A stretch of 64,000 nucleotides of DNA from the NCBI GenBank assembly GCA_947247005.1, contig OX365955.1:21991322-22055321 (forward strand). Direction: 5' to 3'. Source of the stretch: Spisula solida (taxonomy: Eukaryota > Mollusca > Bivalvia > Venerida > Mactridae). The translations under genes and the position numbers were made by a program. Shown piece after piece: positions 1-10,415 of the stretch. How positions within the stretch are numbered: position 1 is the first letter of the stretch; each line of letters starts with the position of its first letter. The notes under the pieces are model-generated. The model worked only from the letters and a program-made list of their open reading frames with translations, was not told the DNA's origin and did not search any database.

Positions 1-22
1 GCGGTGCAGTATCATAGATTAC

Positions 23-3000
23 CTTGGTCCATAGTTACAGACATAATAATACGTATCTCCACACTTGTGTACCCCACAACCAATCAGAGAAGTCGTCGCC
101 CACACAACCTAGAACATCCAATATAACATGACAACAAGATCGAAAATACCAACTGTTTCATAGTAACGCCGGAGAAAGTGTTATAACAGCAAAAACGCAT
201 TGGTAAAGAGTGTAATAACTAAAATACTGCGCCGGAAAGAGTGTTATGACTGCAATACTGCACTGGAAAGATTGTAATAACTGCAATACTGCATTGCAAC
301 AGATTGCAGAAAGAACATGTACGTTTTGTATTTAGCTTATATTCTGATATACGGATGAAAGATATACGTTAGTGCACAATGGTGTCATGTTAGGTATAAG
401 TTAGTGCACAATGGTATCATGGGAGGTATACGTTAGTGCACAATGGTGCCATGTTAGGTATACGTTAGTGCACAATGATGCCATGTTAGGTATACGTTAG
501 TGCACAATGGTATCATGTTAGGTATACGTTAGTGCACAATGGTGTCATGTTAGGTATACGTTAGTGCACAATGATGTCATGTTAGGTATACGTTAGTGCA
601 CAATGTGCCATGTTAGGTATACGTTAGTGCACAATGTGCCATGTTAGGTATACGTTAGTACACAATGTGCCATGTTAGGTATACGTTAGTGCACAATGGT
701 ATCATGTTAGGTATACGTTAGTTCACAATGTGCCATGTTAGGTATACGTTAGTGCACAATATGCCATGTTAGGTATACGTTAGTGCACAATGTGCCATGT
801 TAGGTATACGTTAGTGCACAATGGTATCATGTTATAATTAGTCATACGTTAGTGTACATGTCCTGTCGACGTCACGTTTAAGTTTACTAGTATTACCTGT
901 GTATAATGTCCGATGTCCAGATAGTTGTATTTCTTGTTACCGTATGTAAATTTCTTGTATTCATCATACCACAGTTGTACAACAGCATCCCAAGTTATCT
1001 CACTCGGACTGGTTGCAATGTTCTGTCCAACATGGTATAAACCTGCAATATAAGGAACCAGGTCAGTACAGAACTCCTGAAAGTGACATCAGATATCTCT
1101 TTCAAAGTTATATTTTCATTTTATATCGTTACCACGATTTACATTTAGTTCTAGTATGATTTGGTAAATTTGAATCAGTTTCTTTGCGTATTTACGAGAA
1201 GTTCCAAACGTTCGACATCTAAAGTTTGCAAACAAAGAACTGCACATTTAGTGCAAAACCATTTATAGATGACAAACTAACGGACTTGAATAAAAGTAGA
1301 AAAATGCGATTATAGTGGTTTTAAGTAACACAATCGTTAGAGGTAAATCAAATTAAGGCATGCCCCTCTAGCATAAATGATACTAGTGTAATGTTCTGTG
1401 TTATACACGAAATGGAAGATTCAGTACCAAAAACAGTACGTATATGACAAACTGACGAACTCAAATGAACGTATAAAATGATATTAAAGTGGTACCAATG
1501 AATAAGCTACTGTGCTTCACAATCGGCCGATAATTTCGTCAAGTCATTCCAGTATGAATTGAAACCGCGTAGTGGAAACGAACGGGCTGAGAGGGGCGTA
1601 ACAGTACTAGTATGTTAAAACCCTCAGAGATAAACACAATCGAGACATTTCTATTTAGTATACATTATAAGATGGACTAATTGATTGTGTCGCGTCGGCA
1701 TACTACTTATTCGATAATTTGACCACCAATAGTCTCAGACAGATATTTGTTTCAGTAGACCAGTGGTTATCTTATTACTGAGAACAGATACATTACCTGG
1801 TAGAAAACGTTGTATATTATGGTCATGTGACATCTTGCACTGTTCTGCCCATACTTGGGATTCTTCTTCTAAAACATCTGAATAACTCTGAAATATACAA
1901 ACACTGAATTTTAGTATAGCATTCAAACATAGCTGTGTTGGTGGTCACATGCATTCAACAGCTACACGTTTAAGTGGTAAAATGGTAAGATTTCAAATCC
2001 CACTTAGGTCATTTTGTAATAAATAAATATTTTGCACCTACATTTGTATATCCTTGACCGACTGGTTTGGGTACGCAAGTGTGTACAGTCAAAGTATCAC
2101 ATACAAACTGGATCACATTTAAACCAAAACCACATAGACTGCATGGATATGTTAAGAGTTACTCGCTATTGAGAAACAACCCCACTGCAATAAAATTATT
2201 TAAGTTTTCGCATGTGCCATGGAAAACATGTTAAATGGTTGCACTGTATATATACATGTATCTCTATCTAAAAGCCTATAATTAAACACTCACCATTTTC
2301 ATCATATTCGATGCAGCCGGAGTCACTTTGCTTCGTAAATCATTATGTTTATCCACTATTGCTTTCCGGACTTGAAAAAAAGACGGAATCATTTATTGAA
2401 ATATTAATCAACCGTTGTAATTTCTTACTTACCCTTTAGCGGACAAATTCTCCACATAAAAATGTAGGGGATAACTTTCCGTGACAACACGCATCAACAC
2501 GATATGTACTGACAGGCCATCTACCCGACATTTTACTAGTGAGAAGTACAATGCTATACCAAATTAGCTAAGAGTGCAGATCATAATATTTACTTTGTTT
2601 TTTATTTCAAAGTGTTCCATATATTGAAGGAAATTGTAAGCAATAGTCCTATATTTAATTTTATACGAAAAGTCGACGCACAATAAAATAGAAATATGCA
2701 TAAATACTGTATAAGTCTTTAATAAGTCTCTAACTGTACTCTGTAAAATTTACTCGCAGGTTAACTTACTTGTAGCACTGATTGGATGGTGTTTCCTTTC
2801 CGACAGACACATGGTATGACCTGATATAGCTGCGTATCTATCATGACAAGTTTTCTGTGGATAAAACATGGAGCATTTTTGTGAAACCTCTACATGCACT
2901 CAATTGAACATCCGTCCAATGAACGAAAATTACTTTATTTGTTCTGTAAATCATATGCATGTTGATAATAAGATTATACGGTCAATAGTTTCTGATTGAC

Positions 3001-3212
3001 AAACTTAACATATGAAAAAATGAACCTTGATGTGTTTGCATCAAGATAAGATACTTGACTCAAAATGCATCTCATGTATTGATACCAGTCCTGTGTACTA
3101 GTATTTGCCTGTTTGTACAATATGATGCTTCGTTTCTTACCGTGTAGAAAAGTGTCATATACAATAACAAAGCTTGTGGAGTTAATACATTGATAGAAAC
3201 ATATACTGACAT
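23..3212 (-). CDS. CAP-superfamily secreted protein (antigen 5/CRISP/GLIPR-like), 3' end outside window
   Basis: Six minus-strand exons join in phase with AG/GT borders: 3141-3212, 2770-2854, 2294-2370, 1797-1887, 897-1042 and 23-108 (185 codons, still open at the left edge). The start MSVYVSINVLTPQALLLYMT is hydrophobic and fits a signal peptide. It is followed by a short segment with two Cys (KTCHDRY, HTMCLSE), then the CAP domain: DKHNDLRSKVTPAASNMMKM, SQVWAEQC, VGQNIA, WYDEY, GHYTQVVWA (CAP1 signature) and IGCG...YYVCNYGP (CAP2 signature). The cavity His and Glu of GHYTQ and WYDEY are present; the usual GEN is GQN, as in insect antigen-5 proteins. The family is extracellular, with roles in defence, venom and reproduction; the specific role here is unknown. 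The last CAP exon(s) and any hinge domain lie beyond base 1. Family call is firm from the motifs. Confidence 0.88.
362..838. repeat. Minisatellite, ~32-bp unit, about 15 copies
   Basis: Tandem units of the form GTTAGGTATACGTTAGTGCA followed by CAATGGTGTCAT, with variants one or two bases shorter (CAATGTGCCAT). It occupies most of the CAP gene intron between the exons at 23-108 and 897-1042. No coding sense is visible. Confidence 0.95.
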
Positions 3213-3953
3213 CACGTGATGATTTGATTGTAATCTCAAATTCACCTCAACAAATCAACGAAATCATTCATTCCGAATAGTATCAGTATTGCGGCATTTA
3301 TTTATACTATCAATATCTTTTAAATAATTCATCATTATATCATGCACATGTTATAAGTCTCATATTCTAATAGTAATGTATATTTCGGACACGAGGGAGG
3401 TACTCTTAGAATTCTATTTATTTTGTTATAAGATTTTCTTACCGCGTTTCTTTTCAATATTCGGTGTTCTTCGGACACTGTTTGGTCTCCTGTATCACGT
3501 GATTCAATACCTAAATAGATACACTAACAATGATCACCTTTACACGGACATGCCATCAAGTGGAAATCATATATACATTATCCAGGCCAGGGAGTCCAGA
3601 CAACCGCCTTATGAGCAGGTGGTCGAAGGTTAGAATCATAGAAGGGGATGTGTAAATGTTATGTTCCGGTATGCGAGTCCTCGGTAGCTGAAACTGGTGG
3701 TCATAAAAAGAAAGAAGTTGGGATGTAAAGAAGCTTAGACAGTAAATGTATGCCAGCGCACTGACAACATAAATGCATAATATATGTTTATTGTGCGTTT
3801 TTATAACCAACATAATCACTAGCAAATATCCTGAATTCATCAACTGTAGCATGTGTTGAGGGTTATATATTTATACAAGCATACACTTTGATTATAAAGT
3901 AAGATATTGACAATGAGAAATGCATAAAATCTATCAAATAAATAAATAGTTAC

Positions 3954-3996
3954 CTATAAGGAATATTATGCCAATAACCAACACTGCGTACTCCAT
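3954..3996 (-). CDS. Possible alternative first coding exon of the CAP gene
   Basis: Minus-strand ATG followed by MEYAVLVIGIIFLI, then a donor (G|GTAACT). It ends in phase 1, which does not fit the 2770-2854 exon (that needs phase 0) but fits the 2294-2370 exon exactly. The join would read ...FLIV-RKAIVDKHN, giving a short signal sequence placed directly on the CAP domain and skipping the Cys-containing exon. It lies 740 bp upstream of the other first exon. The phase match and hydrophobicity are seen; use as an alternative promoter/first exon is inference. It could also be chance. Confidence 0.4.
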
Positions 3997-4611
3997 TTTT
4001 TCCTCAGTTTCCTTAAATTCTCGACGCATCAAACCTAGGTTGAACTGGGATTCATTATGACTCAGAATCCATTCATATACCGCGCTCAATGTTTATATTA
4101 TGTTGTTACCGAAGTAACAAATCCCAGTTTCTAAAAGCGGCAACTTCAGTCAATGTGTTGGTGTAATTTGTCAAACAATCCGAGGTCTCAAGGTTTATAA
4201 TGAGGAAAATCATTTTCCATTTGTGCTCTTATCTTAAAATCCATGTTGCTAGCCAGGATTTATCAATGTCCAAGGTGAGTGTTCACGTCCTCATTGTCAG
4301 CTCTCATTGTATGCTAGCTTTCAAACATTTCAGACGATGGCCATAGATTAATTACATTTAATATACGCCCTTCCTATACATCCCACTTTCGCCACTGTAA
4401 TACCCTTTCATGGAATGATATACGTGAAAAGTATGGATAGTACAGGTATGATGATGTTGATAGTATTGTAGTAACAATGTATAACAAACGTGAGATCGAA
4501 CATAGGTCAAACGTATATTGAGAATGTAAAAGATGATGATTTAGAATTGTGATAACATTTTACAATCTCTATATATATAAATTTTGTATTGTCTCTCAAT
4601 AGGAAAGAATA
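3997..4611. other. Upstream flank of the CAP gene, nothing recognised
   Basis: About 600 bp of AT-rich sequence between the possible alternative first exon and the foldback element. I see no exon, tRNA or clear repeat. Any CAP promoter would lie here or just upstream of 3212. Confidence 0.4.
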
Positions 4612-4875
4612 TATGATAAATAAATAACTCTGACTCTTATATCAAATTTTCGAGCACATGCCCTTCATCAGGAATTTTTAATTACTTCTTCTTATTTTTA
4701 AGTCACATCCATCTTGTTTATATTATAATGTTGTTATGACGTGACGTCATTTCCTGTATCATGACGTTCCAAATGACGTCACGTCATTTCCCGTATTTTT
4801 TACATACAATTTATATCTAGCATATTAAATACAACAACATACAAATTATACCTATACATATATACTTAGCATATA

Positions 4876-6042
4876 GGGGAGACCGGGGATAGTTGTTACA
4901 CTTTACATACATTTGGGAATACTGCCTTCATTAATTCGAATAATACGTTCAAACAAGTAACACGTGAATGTTTGACCTTTTCTGGTTACAACAATGTAGA
5001 ATAGTGTTTAAAATTCCGAATATATCTACTAAAATAGGGAATTGTACGGAGCTGGTAAAATGTAACAACTTACCCCGCTATTGGGGCAAGTTGTTACATT
5101 CCCCGGGGCAAGTTGTTACGAGTAATAATTTATCAATAGTGAAGGAAGGGTATGGGTTAAGTTTTTATTAAAATCTTAATATTTTGTACTCTACTGTCTG
5201 ATCCTAAAGACAACGAATGGTGGCTTTTTTATTAACATTACCGTAGTAACCGAGTCGAAACAACGTCAGAAATAACGAATTTAAGCCGACGACGTTACGT
5301 TTTCGCGCCGAAAAGCTGATGACGTCACGCATTTTTTATCACACGTGTTGGGGAACATTGTTCCGTCATTTGTTCTAACATGGAAGATCATGGGATTTTA
5401 AATTCTAGGTGATAAAAATAGATTTTTGGCGAGATATTTACTGAACCACCCAAATAATATGTTTGTATCTATAGTATATTGAGTTCCTAGTGGGTGAGTA
5501 TCTTAACTTTAACAATGTCGATCTTACATGCCTGTGAAACATTAAATATGTTCACTTAAGATCCCCAGCAGCCAAAGTTAACACCTAATACACGTGAAAC
5601 AGGTAAGGCTGAAGAAAAACATATTTCACCAATGTTACAACTTGTCTCGTGGCTAGTGTAACAACTTGCCCCAACCCTACCAGACGGGTTAATTTTCAAG
5701 GTAGAGAACTAAAAAAAACTGATTCAACAGTTTTGATCGCATATATAAGTGCGCAATTTCATTTTGAGTAACAATGGCTCTTTAAATGACGAAGTTAATT
5801 GAATGCGCGAAATTGATGCAATAAAAATAAAGAATTTCAAAAATTTACTTTTTTGGCTCAAAATCGTACTTATTCATCTACAAACAATACTTCTAGGGGT
5901 TAACCATCCTAAAGTAGCGCAGAAAGTGGCGATTGTCAATTTGAAACAGACCGCACAGAAAGAGACGCCGTAGGTGACGTTATTATTAGGATATCAGTTC
6001 TGTAACAACTTGCCCCGTGTATCAACTATCCCCGGTCTCCCC
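4876..6042. mobile_element. Non-autonomous DNA transposon with GGGGAGACC ends and TA duplication
   Basis: It begins GGGGAGACCGGGGATAGTTG and ends with its exact inverted copy. TA flanks both sides (4874-4875, 6043-6044). The undamaged opposite arm of the foldback shows the empty site with a single TA, which proves insertion and sets the 1,167-bp limits. Copies of GGGGCAAGTTGTTACA recur inside in both orientations (near 5082, 5103, 5640-5670 and 5998). TA duplication fits the IS630/Tc1/mariner superfamily. No transposase is readable. Confidence 0.85.
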
Positions 6043-6316
6043 TAGTACTAATTAAAATATCCTACATATATACATTCAAACCCTTTTGTACTTTTATTAT
6101 TTTCAAGACAAACTCACTTTAATAGCATATACAGACTCACATTTACTTATGCACCTTAACTCTCATACTACTGCACAAACATACACATACAGCTTCCGGT
6201 CCATACTCCCACATCTTTTACAAGATATTCACCTTTTCACCCACACATATACATACATATACCCCAGTCAACTTTCTCACATATGTACATATACTGGAAA
6301 CATTATTTTCCATATA

Positions 6317-6494
6317 CAGTAAAACCTCGTTATCTCGAGGACCCATCGGGATAATCCAAATGCTCGAGATAGGCCATGTGCTCGATATATCAGAAGTTTA
6401 TTAATATACAACATAGAGCAAATTCGCCCAGGACTTTGCTCGACATAGGCCGGATGCTCGTGATAACGATGCTCGTCTTATCGAGGTTTTACTG
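6317..6494. mobile_element. Tigger/pogo-like MITE, 178 bp
   Basis: Terminal inverted repeats CAGTAAAACCTCG...CGAGGTTTTACTG flanked by TA (6315-6316 and 6495-6496). The other foldback arm again shows the empty site with one TA. The CAGT..AACCTCG end is typical of Tigger-type pogo elements. Internal sequence is AT/CG palindromic (CTCGAGATA) with no coding capacity. Confidence 0.88.
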
Positions 6495-6786
6495 TACTTA
6501 CATTTCACATAATAATCCCTAGCAAATGTATTTCATTTCAATTTACAATGTCTTATTGTCTATCAAAAATTCTGCTTATGCGCAATTAACAGTTGATGAA
6601 TTCAATGATACGTTTTGGTGCTAGTACTTGAATAATGGAGATACATAATTATATGACAGAAATTTTTGTATAATAAGACTCATTCAGTACTCCATATTGA
6701 TTGGTTGTGATAAAAAATCAAGCAGAATTTTTGATAGACAATAAGACATTGTAAATTGAAATGAAATACATTTGCTAGGGATTATT

Positions 6787-6868
6787 AATTTGTCGGAAAA
6801 TAGCTATTAGCTAATGTTATATGTTTATATATATCCGACGTAAAATAAATCTTCTTGTATCTTGTATC
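6787..6868 (+). mobile_element. Short retroposon 3' tail inserted in foldback right arm
   Basis: About 80 bp that interrupts the match to the left arm and ends in reiterated CTTGTAT/CTTATT, the kind of simple 3' tail seen on SINEs and truncated LINEs. Family not recognised. Confidence 0.45.
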
Positions 6869-7947
6869 TTATTATTATGTGAAATGTAAGTATATGGAAA
6901 ATAATGTTTCCAGTATATGTACATATGTGAGAAAGTTGACTGGGGTATATGTATGTCTATGTGTGGGTGGAAAGTTGAATATCTTGTAAAAGATGTGGGA
7001 GTATGGACCGGAAGCTGTATGTGTATGTTTGTGCAGTAGTATGAGAGTTAAGGTGCATAAGTAAATGTGAGTCTGTATATGCTATTAAAGTGAGTTTGTC
7101 TTGAAAATAATAAAAGTACAAAAGGGTTTGAATGTATATATGTAGGATATTTTAATTAGTACTATATGCTAAGTATATATGTATAGGTATAATTTGTATG
7201 TTGTTGTATGTATGCTAGATATAAATTGTATGTAAAAAATACGGGAAATGACGTGACGTCATTTGGAACGTCATGATACAGGAAATGACGTCACGTCATA
7301 ACAACATTATAATATAAACAAGATGGATGTGACTTAAAAATAAGAAGAAGTAATTAAAAATTCCTGATGAAGACCATGACTTTGTGCTCGAAAATTTGAT
7401 ATAAGAGTCAGAGTTATTTATCTATATATATATATGATGCTCTTCAAACTTATCATATATTAGGGAATTCAGTTGTAGAACTTCCTAATGTTCTTACGGT
7501 AAGGAATTCATAAATATAGATGTGTCCATCAATTTGGTATTCGCTTTCAACGTTGAAGAGCATCGCCCTCAACTGCTCACCCTCACAAATCCACTTTATG
7601 TGGCTGAAAAAGTCTCATAACCTCACCTTTAAGACTTTCTGGTTTATGTGGCTTTTTTCAGTTTATGTGACTTATTTAGTTACATAAATACCAAAATTAT
7701 CTTCATTCCGTAGCGTTTAGTCACACAAAACCGTTCTGTTAGAACGTCCGTTCCGTTCCTTTGATACCTGAGAGTAGTCGTGCATTATTAAGGTATTGTG
7801 AATGTAATGGTTCCAAAATGAGGTTCGAAGGCACACCTTTAGGATTAAGAATCTACCAGGCTATTACTATACCAGCCGAATCAGGATCTAAGTATATACT
7901 TATCATACTATATCATCACATTGTACATGTAGTTAGAGCTGTTCTAT

Positions 7948-8080
7948 AGGAGAGATCATGTTTGTATACAAAGGGATTAGTACCACCAGCTAGCTATTGG
8001 TGAATGGCAGGTTATATTGTTCATTTATCCAATAGATTGCTGGTGGGCATTTTGCATATGAATACGGTGATCTCCCCTAC
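7948..8080. mobile_element. Small hairpin MITE
   Basis: TAGGAGAGATCA at the left is answered by TGATCTCCCCTA at the right, with an inner inverted pair (ACCACCAGC/GCTGGTGGG). Length is about 133 bp. No clear target duplication. Confidence 0.5.
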
Positions 8081-8263
8081 ACAAATAAGTCTTGTTATAT
8101 CGTGATTTTAAGAAGCTATTTTAGAAGGTCTTTGAAAACAACAATGATTTGATATATTCTTTTTTATTCTCTGTATATATAAAAATCAACAATTAAACAA
8201 TTAGGCAAAAAGAGACAAAATCTGGATCAATATATTTATACACGATTGTCAAATGACCAACCT

Positions 8264-8487
8264 GTCACATGACGTGCACGTGACATTCAAAGGATATCAC
8301 ATGGTCAGGGTGATGTCAACTGACCTTAGTATTACATGGCAAGACTTTCAATTGACCCACCATATCAGATGACGTTTATTATATTTAATATGTCAAAATA
8401 AAAGACAAAACATCAAATACGAGTATGCCGTCACATGACCGGAATATCACATGACTGGAATATCACATGACATTATTGGCACGTGAC
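8264..8487. promoter_or_regulatory. Homotypic cluster of CACATG/CACGTG E-boxes
   Basis: Seven E-boxes lie in about 225 bp: TCACATGAC at 8265, 8431, 8447 and 8463, TCACATGG near 8296, and GCACGTGAC near 8276 and 8479. TCACATGA and TCACGTGA are the flanked E-box forms bound by MITF/TFE/USF-type bHLH-zip factors. It sits between the CAP gene and the tetraspanin 3' end. The motif density is seen; function is inference. Confidence 0.4.
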
Positions 8488-10415
8488 CATATTCCAAAAC
8501 ACTTACCCATAGCGAAAATAGACAGCTCAACTGTTATCATTGTTACAACACACATACATCTTTGTCAACATAAGCTCATATTTATATTGCTAATAATCCG
8601 GTAGGCAAGAACCAAGGCATACATGTAGATAACACAAAGTTTCCATAATGTATAAAACTCATTTTTGCTTTGAGGAGACCCGAGCTTAGTAACCTTGTGC
8701 GCATGCGTGAAATTTCAAAATCGTATTAGATATAAACAAACATAAAATTTAGTTCCAATGATTGCATATGAATGTTAATTATTGACAATAAACATAATAC
8801 TAGTGCACAGATAGATATGTTTTAACTTTTTATTTTTTGCATGTATGAAAAGTTCGTTGGGAACTGCAAAATTGTGAAGTATTTGGTGTACAATACGTCA
8901 CTACAATTGTTCTAGTGCATGTGCTTATATAACATACGTAAAGCATGATTTAGTTAATATATGAAGTAGCTACATTATGAAATATTTTTAGTAAAATTTT
9001 ACTTCATCCCAATCTGCAAATTAGGTTAATTAATGCACGTTTATTCAAAATTAGTACTTTTTGATGAATAGCTACCAAAAAAGGCTAGGTACCCCTACTT
9101 TTTATTTTACTAAACTAGTATGCTATAATTATGATTCTCAACTTAATTCCAATTTTAAATAATTTTCGATCGTTAAATATTTTTGTAGTTCATATGAAAA
9201 TCACACTTTTTTGCAAAGGGGTTACTATTTATCATGTACAAATTCTGAATTTGTTCATCAGACAGCCAGAATTGTGACTAATGTCAATAGGAATGACCAT
9301 TGAACACACAGAATATCAGGCATTGTTTAAAAGTGGTTTGATCTAATAAGGATCTTAAAATGATCATGATGGTGTCATATATGCAAGAAATAGATGAAAT
9401 GAACAAAATACAATGGTAGGTCATTCGAAAGCAATGTATTTCGAACTCGAGCCTCAGGTGACATATCTTTTTAATGATCTCAATGTTGTTTTAGACGATT
9501 TTCTGTCAATTTAAGATGTTTCGGAGAAAATTCGATCAATAAAAAAAGGCGCGCGTACCACCTTAAGCTTGTGTATGTTTTTTTTTGCGTTCGACAAAGA
9601 CAGCCATAGTACTTGGTCATTCGGTTTTATCCCTACCTAATTGGTCAATGGCGAGGGAAAATTGTGTCTTGTTAATAAGTTAATCTGGTTCTCGACCTAA
9701 TTTCAGAGTCGTTGGACAGAAGCAAAAGATAGGAGATGCGAAAAAACCAACGGCATGAATTATTAAAGGGACAAAACTCTGTAGGTGGTACATCCGAAAA
9801 TCGAGTATGTGTTATGATTTCATAGGTAAACTTGTATCAACATTTAATTTCTCGTCTCTTACATTATACCTTTGGATTTACCAATATATGTAGAAATGCA
9901 AATTTCTGTTAAACCAAACTGAGAAGTTTCGGATGATGATCACATGCTTGCAATTGTAACGGCTGTTCATCAACTAATGAAATACTTCGTTCATGACATG
10001 TTTCGACTATAAACGCAAAACACATACAAGTCCTATTGTTAGGAAGGGGATATTGTTTGGATATTGAGTATAGTTATCATTTAACGAGCTATATATTTCG
10101 GTATACAAAATGATAATTAGCACATACCCCATGCGTTGTCCGTTGGAAGGAATTATGTTGGATAAAAAAACTAGCTCGACGTATATCGTAGATTAATAAT
10201 GTACGTTAAGTCAGTTTTGCGTAAGCGGCCGTATATATAACACACACTTCCAAACACAATAATCAAATAAAAGCTTGCGAAGATGATAGGAATTATTATA
10301 ACACAGAGATCTGTTCAACTCAAATTAAAAGAAATGATTGTTTTGATAACGTTATTAAATTGATCATTATGCATTTAAATGGATCATTATGCATTTATAT
10401 TTCAGCTTGTATTTA
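8488..10415. other. Intergenic, no gene seen
   Basis: AT-rich stretch downstream of the tetraspanin stop codon. 8650-9800 has the patchy look of an old interspersed repeat (GGAGACCCGAGCTTAGTAAC near 8675, GCGCGCGTACCACCTTAAG near 9550), but I could not find its ends or any coding sequence. Confidence 0.4.

Larger units (their letters stand above)
4612..7424. mobile_element. Foldback (long inverted-repeat) element with nested insertions
   Basis: 4612-4875, 6045-6316 and 6497-6577 read together are the reverse complement of 6713-7424, so the two arms pair over more than 600 bp around a ~135-bp loop (6578-6712). The left arm is split by two later insertions (4876-6042 and 6317-6494). The right arm carries an extra ~80 bp at 6787-6868. 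Each arm contains two perfect TGACGTCA palindromes (4737-4793 and 7246-7305). No transposase frame is visible, so this is a non-autonomous element. Outer target duplications were not identified. Confidence 0.85.

Noticed and set aside
365..838. CRISPR-like array of direct repeats
   Set aside because: No unique spacers; units are contiguous, the sequence is a eukaryotic intron, so it is a minisatellite.
3376..3633. 85-residue plus-strand ORF ending PPYEQVVEG
   Set aside because: The C-terminal phrase looks receptor-like, but no exon partners, splice sites or domain were found, and it overlaps the CAP gene region on the other strand.
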